A program made the position numbers and the translations under genes. Below the pieces are notes generated by a model. It was given only the letters and a program-made list of their open reading frames with translations, did no database searches and was not told the origin of the DNA. This document shows, piece after piece, positions 34,408 to 40,721 of a DNA stretch of 40,721 nucleotides (positions within the stretch are counted from its first letter, which is position 1; every line of letters begins with the position of its first letter). This DNA comes from Bacteroidota bacterium. GTDB lineage: Bacteria; Bacteroidota; Bacteroidia; Cytophagales; UBA9547. The DNA is taken from positions 1 through 40,721 of the forward strand of contig RDZG01000071.1 in the NCBI GenBank assembly GCA_004293915.1, read 5' to 3'.

Positions 34408-35078
34408 ATTGCCCTTGGAACTCTTTTAAACCATCAGAAATTGATTTTTGTGAAGAAAATCTATGTTCATGGATAGTCGAACCAGCAAGTACTTATTCTT
34501 GTGTTTTTTATATTATTGCTGGGATTTTAATAATTATTTCAGCAAAAAGCAAGTCATTTATTCATCAATCTTTTGGATGGATGGTAGTTTTAATTGGTTT
34601 ATTTTCAGTTTGTTATCATGCAACACTTACTTTTTGGGGAAGCATTCTCGATTTGGCTTCTATGTATTTGCTTGGTACAACATTTGTGTATATAAATTTG
34701 AGCAGGTTTAGAAACTTAACCACAATTTCATTCAACAAATCAGCAATTATTTTTTATTTAATATTTAATATTTTATTACTCATTTTTACATTTTTATATG
34801 AAAAAAGTACAGGAATTTTATATTTAATTTTAATGCTTTCCGTTTTAGGAATGGAAACCTATCATTGCTTTTCAAAAAACAATAAAATCAACTACAAATG
34901 GATATTTTATGCCTTGTGTTGCTATGTTTCGGTTTCGTTTTTTTGGTATTGGGACACCTATCGCGTATTTTGCGACCCTTTTAATCATATCGTTAATGGA
35001 CATGTAATTTGGCATTTTGGGTCAGCAACAGCTGCTTATTGTATGTACAAATATTATTATCAATTTGAACTAAAATAA
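34404..35078 (+). CDS. Alkaline ceramidase-like CREST membrane hydrolase
   Basis: A 224-residue protein with about seven hydrophobic segments, matching the alkaline ceramidase family (PF05875, CREST superfamily). The ACER3 metal-site residues are all present at the same spacing: Ser68 and His72 (SVCYH), Asp83 eleven residues later (LDLASM), and His200 and His204 (GHVIWH). The N-terminal DFCEENL resembles the ACER3 calcium site. ACER enzymes hydrolyse the ceramide amide bond; Bacteroidota commonly make sphingolipids. The ATG overlaps the flippase stop codon. The stop codon abuts that of the convergent lpxB. Substrate specificity is not determined; related CREST proteins act on other lipids. 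Confidence 0.85.
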   Translation: MNCPWNSFKPSEIDFCEENLCSWIVEPASTYSCVFYIIAGILIIISAKSKSFIHQSFGWMVVLIGLFSVCYHATLTFWGSILDLASMYLLGTTFVYINLSRFRNLTTISFNKSAIIFYLIFNILLLIFTFLYEKSTGILYLILMLSVLGMETYHCFSKNNKINYKWIFYALCCYVSVSFFWYWDTYRVFCDPFNHIVNGHVIWHFGSATAAYCMYKYYYQFELK

Positions 35079-36197
35079 TTATTTGATTATCAGTGAACTA
35101 TAAATCAATTTTGCTGTATTTTCTGATGCATTTTCATTTCCTAAAATAGAAATTATTTCATCATATCCAGCTAAAATTTTTGATCTATAGTGTTGATTTT
35201 CAAGTATTTTTTTCATTTCATCCATAGCATTTGATGGAGAAAAATCATCCTGAATTAATTCTTTAACTACTTGTTTTTGTGCAATTAAATTTACTAGTGA
35301 TATAAATTTTACTTTTATCAAAGCCCTGATAATTAAGTATGTAATTGTGCTGGTAGAATAACATACAACTTGAGGAACTTTGAATAATGCAGTTTCTAAT
35401 GTTGCAGTTCCAGAAGTTACTAATGCAGCTTTTGCATGAGAAAGCACATCATAGGTTTGTTCATAAACTATATTTACTATACCATCTCTGTGAAAAGCTT
35501 CGTAATATTTTGAATCTAAATTATTTACCCCAGCAACCACAAATTGATATTCTCTAAATCCTGGCAAAATACTTACCATAAAATGAAGCATGTTTTCGAT
35601 TTCGTTTTTTCTGCTTCCAGGCAAAACAGCAATAATAGGTTTTGAAGATAATTTATTGTCTATTAAAAAGTTAGGATTAGGAGCAAACTGTTTTATTGCA
35701 TCCAAACAGGGATTTCCAACATAATCGACTTCATAATCAAACTTTTTGTAAAAAGCCTTTTCAAAAGGCAAAATCACATACATGTGATCAATTATTTTTT
35801 TTATTTTATTTGCCCTCGATTGATTCCAAGCCCAAATTTTTGGTGAAATATAATAGTGAATTGGTATTTGAGGATGATTTTTTTTTATAAATTTGGCAAT
35901 TCTCAAATTAAATCCAGAATAATCTACTAATATTAACGCATCAGGCTGATATTGTGATATATCTGATTTACAGCGTTTTATATTTGCCCAAACTTTGTCT
36001 AAATTCAAAAATACTTCTAAAAAACCCATAAAAGCCATTTGCCGATAGTGTGTAACAAGCTCTCCTCCAACCTGTTGCATAAAATCTCCACCAAAAAACC
36101 TAAAACTTGCATTTGAATCAAGTTTACAAATTTCTTTCATTAAATTAGAAGCATGCAAATCTCCGGAGCGTTCGCCAGCAATGATATAATATTTCAT
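35079..36197 (-). CDS. lpxB: Lipid-A-disaccharide synthase
   Basis: A 372-residue GT19 glycosyltransferase that joins UDP-2,3-diacylglucosamine and lipid X into the lipid A disaccharide at the inner face of the inner membrane. It begins MKYYIIAGERSGDLHASNLM and has FFGGDFMQQVGGELV, GFLEVFLNL, ILVDYSGFNLRIAKF, HYYISPKIWAWNQSR, YVGNPCLDAI and LPGSRKNEIENML, all LpxB hallmarks in order. TSGTATLETALFKVPQVV forms the donor site. Length is normal. It follows queD by 44 bases on the same strand and may be co-transcribed with it. Confidence 0.96.
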   Translation of the reverse strand: MKYYIIAGERSGDLHASNLMKEICKLDSNASFRFFGGDFMQQVGGELVTHYRQMAFMGFLEVFLNLDKVWANIKRCKSDISQYQPDALILVDYSGFNLRIAKFIKKNHPQIPIHYYISPKIWAWNQSRANKIKKIIDHMYVILPFEKAFYKKFDYEVDYVGNPCLDAIKQFAPNPNFLIDNKLSSKPIIAVLPGSRKNEIENMLHFMVSILPGFREYQFVVAGVNNLDSKYYEAFHRDGIVNIVYEQTYDVLSHAKAALVTSGTATLETALFKVPQVVCYSTSTITYLIIRALIKVKFISLVNLIAQKQVVKELIQDDFSPSNAMDEMKKILENQHYRSKILAGYDEIISILGNENASENTAKLIYSSLIIK

Positions 36198-36241
36198 TTG
36201 TTGCTTATAATTTATTGATATAAAGGCATTTACTGCAAAAA

Positions 36242-36655
36242 TTACCCATAGTATTCTACAAAATTTTTATTAGTTTCTACTAATTTGATATAATGTAATT
36301 TACAATCTGATACCTTTTTTAGCTCACGCTCAATTATTTTCCAAAACTCAATAACCATAATTTCGCAACTCGGAATTTTATCTTTAAAAATTTCTACTTG
36401 TAAATTAATATTTTTATGATCAACTAACTCCACAATTTCCCGCTTCATTATGTCTCCAAGTATTTTCATATCAATCACAAAACCTGTATCAGGATTTGGA
36501 ATGCCTTTTACTGTAACTAAAATCTCAAAATTATGACCGTGATAATATTCGTTCGCACATTTTCCAAAAACTTCTTCGTTTTTTTCTTTGCTCCAATTTG
36601 GATTAAAAAGTCTATGTGCGGCATTAAAATGCTCTTTACGCGATACGTAAACCAT
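36242..36655 (-). CDS. queD: 6-carboxytetrahydropterin synthase (QueD/PTPS family)
   Basis: A 137-residue enzyme of the 6-pyruvoyl-tetrahydropterin synthase family. It converts dihydroneopterin triphosphate to 6-carboxytetrahydropterin on the queuosine pathway. The zinc ligands are His14 (FNAAHRL) and His39/His41 (YYHGHNF), and Cys33 in GKCANEY is the catalytic cysteine. VDHKNINL carries the catalytic Asp/His pair, and the final KLVETNKNFVEYYG supplies the Glu. A perfect -7 element (TAATTTTG) lies 45 bases upstream and faces the same octamer of the divergent DUF1080 gene. Confidence 0.94.
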   Translation of the reverse strand: MVYVSRKEHFNAAHRLFNPNWSKEKNEEVFGKCANEYYHGHNFEILVTVKGIPNPDTGFVIDMKILGDIMKREIVELVDHKNINLQVEIFKDKIPSCEIMVIEFWKIIERELKKVSDCKLHYIKLVETNKNFVEYYG

Positions 36656-36700
36656 CTGGCAAGTTTTGTTTTATATCAGGTTTTTCTGCGACTGATGATG

Positions 36701-36708
36701 CAAAATTA
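36701..36708 (-). promoter_or_regulatory. -7 element of queD promoter
   Basis: The minus strand reads TAATTTTG, exact TAnnTTTG. The same octamer serves the divergent gene 27 bases away. Confidence 0.5.
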
Positions 36709-36734
36709 GGTTTATTTTTTTCAATTACAAACTT

Positions 36735-36742
36735 TAATTTTG
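36735..36742 (+). promoter_or_regulatory. -7 element of the DUF1080 gene
   Basis: TAATTTTG matches TAnnTTTG exactly, 63 bases before the chosen start at 36806. Confidence 0.45.
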
Positions 36743-36805
36743 TGCTATTCTTTTAAAATTAGTTATTTATTATGAAATTTGTTACATACTAAATCCAAAA
36801 TCTGC

Positions 36806-37471
36806 ATGAAAACAATAAAATCACTTTTATTATTTATAATTGTTTTATTTTGTACTTCAACAACTTTAAAATCTGATTCAGAATTGATTTTTAATGGAAA
36901 AGATTTTTCTGGTTGGTACACCTATTTGGATAAACACGGAATTGGTAAAGATCCAGAAAAAGTTTTTAAAATTGAAGATGGGATTTTACATATTTCAGGT
37001 AAAGAAAATGGCTATTTAGCTACAAAAAAATCGTTTACAAATTATAAACTTATTGTGGAATTCAAATGGGGAACAGATAAAAGAGACCCATCTCCAAACT
37101 ATAAAAGAGACAGCGGAATACTCTATCACATGACTGGATTAGATAAAATTTGGCCCAAAAGTTTTGAATGTCAAATCCAAGAAAGCGATTGTGGAGACTT
37201 TTGGCTAATTGATGGTATTGAAATAAAATCCAAACATACAATTCATCAAAAGTTTGGTTATCAACACATTATAAAAAGCAATAATGCAGAATTGCCACAC
37301 GGAGAATGGAATCAGGTAGAAGTAATTTCAAACAATGGTAAATGTACACATATTGTAAATGGAATGGTTGTAAACGAAGGTACGGAAGCTTCTGTGCAAT
37401 CAGGAAAAATACTTATTCAATCCGAAGGAGCTGAAATTTTTTTTAGAAGAATCGAGCTTAAACCTTTATAA
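36806..37471 (+). CDS. DUF1080 (3-keto-disaccharide hydrolase-like) secreted protein
   Basis: A 221-residue exported protein starting MKTIKSLLLFIIVLFCTSTT, a signal peptide; an ATG at 36779 would add nine unneeded residues. The rest is a DUF1080 concanavalin-like domain: ELIFNGKDFSGWYTYLD, FKIEDGILHISGKENGYLAT, RDSGILYHMTGLDKIWPKSFE and CQIQESDCGDFWLI. ELPHGEWNQVEVISNNG and HIVNGMVVNEG close it. Characterised members bind or cleave modified disaccharides, but most are untested. It is divergent from queD and overlaps the convergent flippase gene by 6 bases. Confidence 0.88.
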   Translation: MKTIKSLLLFIIVLFCTSTTLKSDSELIFNGKDFSGWYTYLDKHGIGKDPEKVFKIEDGILHISGKENGYLATKKSFTNYKLIVEFKWGTDKRDPSPNYKRDSGILYHMTGLDKIWPKSFECQIQESDCGDFWLIDGIEIKSKHTIHQKFGYQHIIKSNNAELPHGEWNQVEVISNNGKCTHIVNGMVVNEGTEASVQSGKILIQSEGAEIFFRRIELKPL

Positions 37472-38722
37472 ATCAGCTGATTGCTTAAATAAATTATTTT
37501 TATAAAAGCTCAAAAGTATAATCAAATATAGCCCAAACCGAATAGCATGTGCTATTGGCAAATTTTCAATATTTCCTGTTTTTGCGAAAATATAAATAAA
37601 TACACAATATACAATTGCAGAAAATGCTTGTAAAATCACATATTCTTTAATTCTAAGTTGAGAAAGCATCAAAAAAGCTAAAATAAGGCTCGGAAACTTA
37701 AATAAATCTCCTAAAAATTGATAAAACATAAACTTTTGAGCAGAAATAAAATCAACATTATAAAAAAATAGTAAAGCGTATTCTTTCAAAAACCAAAGTG
37801 TTGTTAATCCCAAAAATGCTAATAGTAAAACAAATCCTATAGATTGTTTTAAAAATGTATTTAATTCTATTGGTTTATTCAATAGCGAGGAAATTTTCAC
37901 AAAAATCAACATTCCAACTGCCGAATTAAAAACGGTAGTATATCCATCAGAAATTTTTACAACACTTTGCCAAAGTCCAGTTTCGTAGATAGAAAATGTA
38001 TTCATCACAAATTCACGCACAAAAAAATCAACTATTTTTCCAAATACAGATACACTCAAGGCTGTAACTATGAACATATTAATTAATTTAAAGGCTGTTT
38101 TATCAAGAGTAAATTTAAAATTTATAACCCATGATTTTCGTTCATGATAATAATAAATCAACATAAAAACCAAAACAAAACTTGGCGAAAATGCCACAAA
38201 AACTAATCCCCAAACTAAACTTAATTTCAAACCCCAAAAAACTAATCCTATTCCAACTAAATTATTTAAAGTACTAAAAATAGCAAATGCCTTTACTAAC
38301 ATCGAAGACAATAATAAATTTGCAATCAACAAAGCCAGAATATGAAAAAAAACACCTAAAACTATTATAATCAAATAGTTATAAGAAAATAAAGTTTCTG
38401 GGAAATCATTAAAATAAAAAGGATAAATAGCTACAATAAAAATTAAGCAAGCCAAAAAACTAATAAAGTTTGTACTAAAAGCAGCCGAAAGGAGCTTATT
38501 ATATTCAACTTGTTTCAACTCAGGATTAGCAATGTGTTGTGCCACTGCTCTATTTGTGCCCTCGCTTGGCAAAGTAGTAAAAATTGCAATTGCATTTTGA
38601 AAATGCGACAGCAATGTTACACCTTCGGGTCCAAAAAAAGTCGAAAATAATTTATTACACAAAAAACTATTTAGCGCAAAGGCTAACGAAGAAAGAGCAG
38701 TCCAAATACTTTTTTTAAACAA
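37466..38722 (-). CDS. O-antigen/polysaccharide translocase (Wzx-like)
   Basis: A 418-residue membrane protein with about twelve hydrophobic segments, of the MVF-type flippase superfamily. FSTFFGPEGVTLLSHFQNA and LPSEGTNRAVAQHIANP near the N-terminus resemble O-antigen translocases of the WzxE/RfbX kind. It starts 12 bases after the thyA stop on the same strand, so it is probably read as part of a nadC-thyA-flippase run. It is the second flippase in the window and is not closely similar to the one at 33196-34407. The substrate is unknown. Confidence 0.82.
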   Translation of the reverse strand: MFKKSIWTALSSLAFALNSFLCNKLFSTFFGPEGVTLLSHFQNAIAIFTTLPSEGTNRAVAQHIANPELKQVEYNKLLSAAFSTNFISFLACLIFIVAIYPFYFNDFPETLFSYNYLIIIVLGVFFHILALLIANLLLSSMLVKAFAIFSTLNNLVGIGLVFWGLKLSLVWGLVFVAFSPSFVLVFMLIYYYHERKSWVINFKFTLDKTAFKLINMFIVTALSVSVFGKIVDFFVREFVMNTFSIYETGLWQSVVKISDGYTTVFNSAVGMLIFVKISSLLNKPIELNTFLKQSIGFVLLLAFLGLTTLWFLKEYALLFFYNVDFISAQKFMFYQFLGDLFKFPSLILAFLMLSQLRIKEYVILQAFSAIVYCVFIYIFAKTGNIENLPIAHAIRFGLYLIILLSFYKNNLFKQSADL

Positions 38723-38734
38723 AATAGTGCATAT

Positions 38735-39547
38735 TTAAACGGCAACTTCGCCTTTAATTGCAGGCCAAGGGTCGTAGTTTTCGAGCTCAAAATTATCAAA
38801 CTTAAATCCAAAAATATCTTTTATATCAGGATTTATTTTCATTATAGGAAGTGCTTTTGGCGTTCTAGTAAGCTGCAAATTTACTTGTTCCAAATGATTT
38901 TTATAAATATGCACATCGCCAAAAGTATGTACAAAATCGCCAATTGCTAAATCGCAAACTTGAGCAATCATCATAGTAAGCAATGCATACGATGCAATAT
39001 TAAATGGAACACCCAAAAATACATCGGCACTTCGTTGATACAATTGGCACGAAAGTTTGCGTTTTTCCCCATTTTGTGCTGGTGAAACATAAAATTGAAA
39101 CATGGTATGACATGGAGGTAATGCCATTTGATTCACATCAGCCACATTCCATGCACTCACTATAAGTCTGCGAGAATCTGGATTTTTTTTAATTTGAGTA
39201 ATTAAATTTTTAATTTGATCCACTACCCTACCATCAGGACACTTCCAACTCCGCCATTGATAACCATAAACAGGACCTAAATTTCCATTTTCATCTGCCC
39301 ATTCGTCCCATATCCGTACTCCATTATCTTTTAAATATTTAATATTGGTATCCCCAGCCAAAAACCATAACAACTCATGAACTATAGATTTGAGATGTAC
39401 TTTTTTGGTTGTAACCATTGGGAAACCCTCGGCTAAATCAAACCGCATCTGATACCCAAAAACACTATAAGTGCCTGTACCGGTTCGGTCTTCTTTATAG
39501 CTTCCTTTTTCTAAAATATGTTTTAATAAATCGTGATAAATTTTCAT
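38735..39547 (-). CDS. thyA: Thymidylate synthase
   Basis: A 270-residue classical thymidylate synthase, which methylates dUMP to dTMP using methylene-tetrahydrofolate. The nucleophile Cys146 is in [14 protein letters not shown], the same number as in E. coli. [57 protein letters not shown] and [12 protein letters not shown] are diagnostic. Length is normal. It follows nadC by 64 bases and precedes the flippase by 12. Confidence 0.98.
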   Translation of the reverse strand: MKIYHDLLKHILEKGSYKEDRTGTGTYSVFGYQMRFDLAEGFPMVTTKKVHLKSIVHELLWFLAGDTNIKYLKDNGVRIWDEWADENGNLGPVYGYQWRSWKCPDGRVVDQIKNLITQIKKNPDSRRLIVSAWNVADVNQMALPPCHTMFQFYVSPAQNGEKRKLSCQLYQRSADVFLGVPFNIASYALLTMMIAQVCDLAIGDFVHTFGDVHIYKNHLEQVNLQLTRTPKALPIMKINPDIKDIFGFKFDNFELENYDPWPAIKGEVAV

Positions 39548-39611
39548 ATTTTTATTTTAAAACAGATAAATCATTTTGATTTTTTTACGATATTAAATAT
39601 TTTTAAACAAA

Positions 39612-40469
39612 TTAAAATGCTTTAAGACTAATATCTAAACTCTTATATGAATGAGTTAGTTTACCTACCGAAATAAAATCTACTCCTGTTTCGGCAATAC
39701 CAACAATAGTTTCTTTAGAAACTCCACCAGATGCCTCAGTAAAAAATTTTTTATTTACCATTTTTACAGCATCTTTTAACATTTCATTGGGCATATTGTC
39801 AAGCAAAACCCTATAAATGTAATTTAGTTTTAATAATTGTTCTAGTTCATTCAAATTTCGAACTTCAACAATTATTTTCAAATCTTTTTGCTCTTTTTTT
39901 AAATATGCTAAAGTATTTAAGACTGCGTTTTCTATACCTCCAGAATAATCAACATGATTATCTTTGATTAATATCATATCAAAAAGTCCAAATCTATGAT
40001 TTTCTCCACCACCAATTTTTACTGCCCACTTTTCTAACATTCTAAAATTCGGAGTAGTTTTGCGAGTATCTAATAATTTGGCATTTGTATGAGAAATTAG
40101 GCTTTTATATTCAAATGTTTCTGTTGCAATGCCACTCATACGTTGCATACAATTCAAAACCAATCTTTCTGCTTTTAAAATAGAATGTGTACTTCCTTTT
40201 ACAACCAAACCAATTTCACCATACAAAAAACGACTTCCATCAGCAATCCTATAATCAACATCTAGTTCTCTATCAACAAATTTAAAAATATACTTTGAGA
40301 GTTCAATTCCTGCCACAATACCATTATCTTTTAGTATTAATTGTGCCTTACCTATTGTATTTTTGGGTATAGAAGCTAACGATGTATGATCTCCATTACC
40401 GCAATCTTCATAAATAGCAGAATTAATGAAATCATTTAGTTTTTCTTTTGTAATATAATCTGGAAGCAT
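39612..40469 (-). CDS. nadC: Nicotinate-nucleotide diphosphorylase (carboxylating)
   Basis: A 285-residue quinolinate phosphoribosyltransferase of the de novo NAD pathway. Signatures are YEDCGNGDHTSLASIP, ERLVLNCMQRMSGIAT, LLDTRKTTPNFRMLEKWAV, GGGENHRFGLFDMILIKDNH and a phosphate-binding end EASGGVSKETI followed by DFISVGKLTHS. I start at the ATG 40469 (MLPDYITKEK) rather than the TTG two codons earlier. It is the first gene of the nadC-thyA-flippase group, separated from the rRNA operon by its terminator. Confidence 0.96.
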   Translation of the reverse strand: MLPDYITKEKLNDFINSAIYEDCGNGDHTSLASIPKNTIGKAQLILKDNGIVAGIELSKYIFKFVDRELDVDYRIADGSRFLYGEIGLVVKGSTHSILKAERLVLNCMQRMSGIATETFEYKSLISHTNAKLLDTRKTTPNFRMLEKWAVKIGGGENHRFGLFDMILIKDNHVDYSGGIENAVLNTLAYLKKEQKDLKIIVEVRNLNELEQLLKLNYIYRVLLDNMPNEMLKDAVKMVNKKFFTEASGGVSKETIVGIAETGVDFISVGKLTHSYKSLDISLKAF

Positions 40470-40604
40470 GTCCAAAGTTTATGTATTAATTATACAAATA
40501 TGTGTTAATTTTTTGGATGTAAAAGCAAATTCTAAAAACCCACAAAAAAAGGATAAAAAATAGTAATACTTAATAAATGCTATTGAGGATTGATAAAAAA
40601 CAAA

Positions 40605-40637
40605 AAAGCCGATAAGCAATTGATGCACATCGGCTTT
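40605..40637 (-). terminator. Terminator of the rRNA operon
   Basis: AAAGCCGAT (40605-40613) pairs with ATCGGCTTT (40629-40637). On the minus strand the hairpin follows the 5S end and runs into a T-tract (positions 40602-40607). Confidence 0.88.
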
Positions 40638-40647
40638 ATAATAAAAT

Positions 40648-40721
40648 TGGCAGCTACTTACTCTTGCACATGTTATTGCACTACCATCAGCGTTACTGGG
40701 CTTAACTTCTCTGTTCGGAAT
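40648..40721 (-). rRNA. rrf: 5S ribosomal RNA, 3' part
   Basis: Read on the minus strand, the window edge gives CCGAACAGAGAAGTTAAGCC, then the GCTGATGGTAGTGC region and the end AGTAAGTAGCTGCCA, the conserved middle and 3' end of Bacteroidota 5S rRNA. The 5' third lies beyond the window. A terminator hairpin follows, as expected for the last gene of an rRNA operon. Confidence 0.95.

Overview
The window is AT-rich bacterial DNA from a member of the phylum Bacteroidota. Four things support this. Many genes carry the Bacteroidota -7 promoter element TAnnTTTG a short distance upstream of the start and lack strong Shine-Dalgarno sites. There is a type IX secretion plug protein (DUF5103). Transketolase is encoded as two separate half-genes. 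DUF2911 and the NVGIGT/S74 surface-protein type are also typical of this phylum. The right edge runs into the 3' end of a 5S rRNA gene on the minus strand, so an rRNA operon lies just outside. I saw no tRNA, CRISPR array or prophage. The order or genus cannot be fixed from this sequence alone.

Layout. 1-516: a decayed IS1634/IS4-type transposase end and two copies of a palindromic repeat. 517-3813: a 1098-residue secreted repeat protein with a self-cleaving S74 chaperone end. 3974-5422: a LuxC-type acyl-CoA reductase and an Alvin-type 2[4Fe-4S] ferredoxin, divergently transcribed. 5538-6839: threonine synthase. 7061-8461: a small TPR protein, a 344-base gap and a PIN toxin with its putative antitoxin. 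8685-12922: a double-length D-Ala-D-Ala ligase, a DedA membrane protein and enoyl-ACP reductase FabI, all on the plus strand. 13046-15211: a ComA-like protein and a TPR protein. 15409-16707: an AAA/DUF4143 ATPase. 17021-23836: a PagL-like lipid A deacylase, a phosphodiesterase-like protein, a thioredoxin-like lipoprotein, RNase Z, DUF2911, an unknown protein and the T9SS plug. 23876-26720: GlmS, a 2OG-Fe(II) oxygenase and a small unknown. 26798-30516: the two transketolase halves with about 1.9 kb of toxin-antitoxin-type genes between them. 30586-33055: a polyprenyl diphosphate synthase, a small secreted Cys/Lys-rich peptide and a glycosyltransferase. 33196-38722: a flippase overlapping an alkaline-ceramidase-like gene, LpxB, QueD, a DUF1080 protein and a second flippase. 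38735-40469: ThyA and NadC.

Taken together, much of the window serves the cell envelope: peptidoglycan precursors (GlmS, Ddl), lipid A (LpxB, PagL-like), fatty acids (FabI, acyl-CoA reductase), isoprenoid carrier, polysaccharide export (two flippases, a glycosyltransferase), possible sphingolipid turnover, and type IX secretion. Housekeeping genes are interleaved with small accessory cassettes: toxin-antitoxin pairs, Uma2, AAA/DUF4143 and an IS remnant.

The points most worth a second look are the tandem Ddl fusion with different active-site substitutions in its two halves, the toxin-antitoxin island lodged inside the transketolase operon, and the flippase-ceramidase pair, whose hydrolase keeps every metal-site residue known from ACER3.
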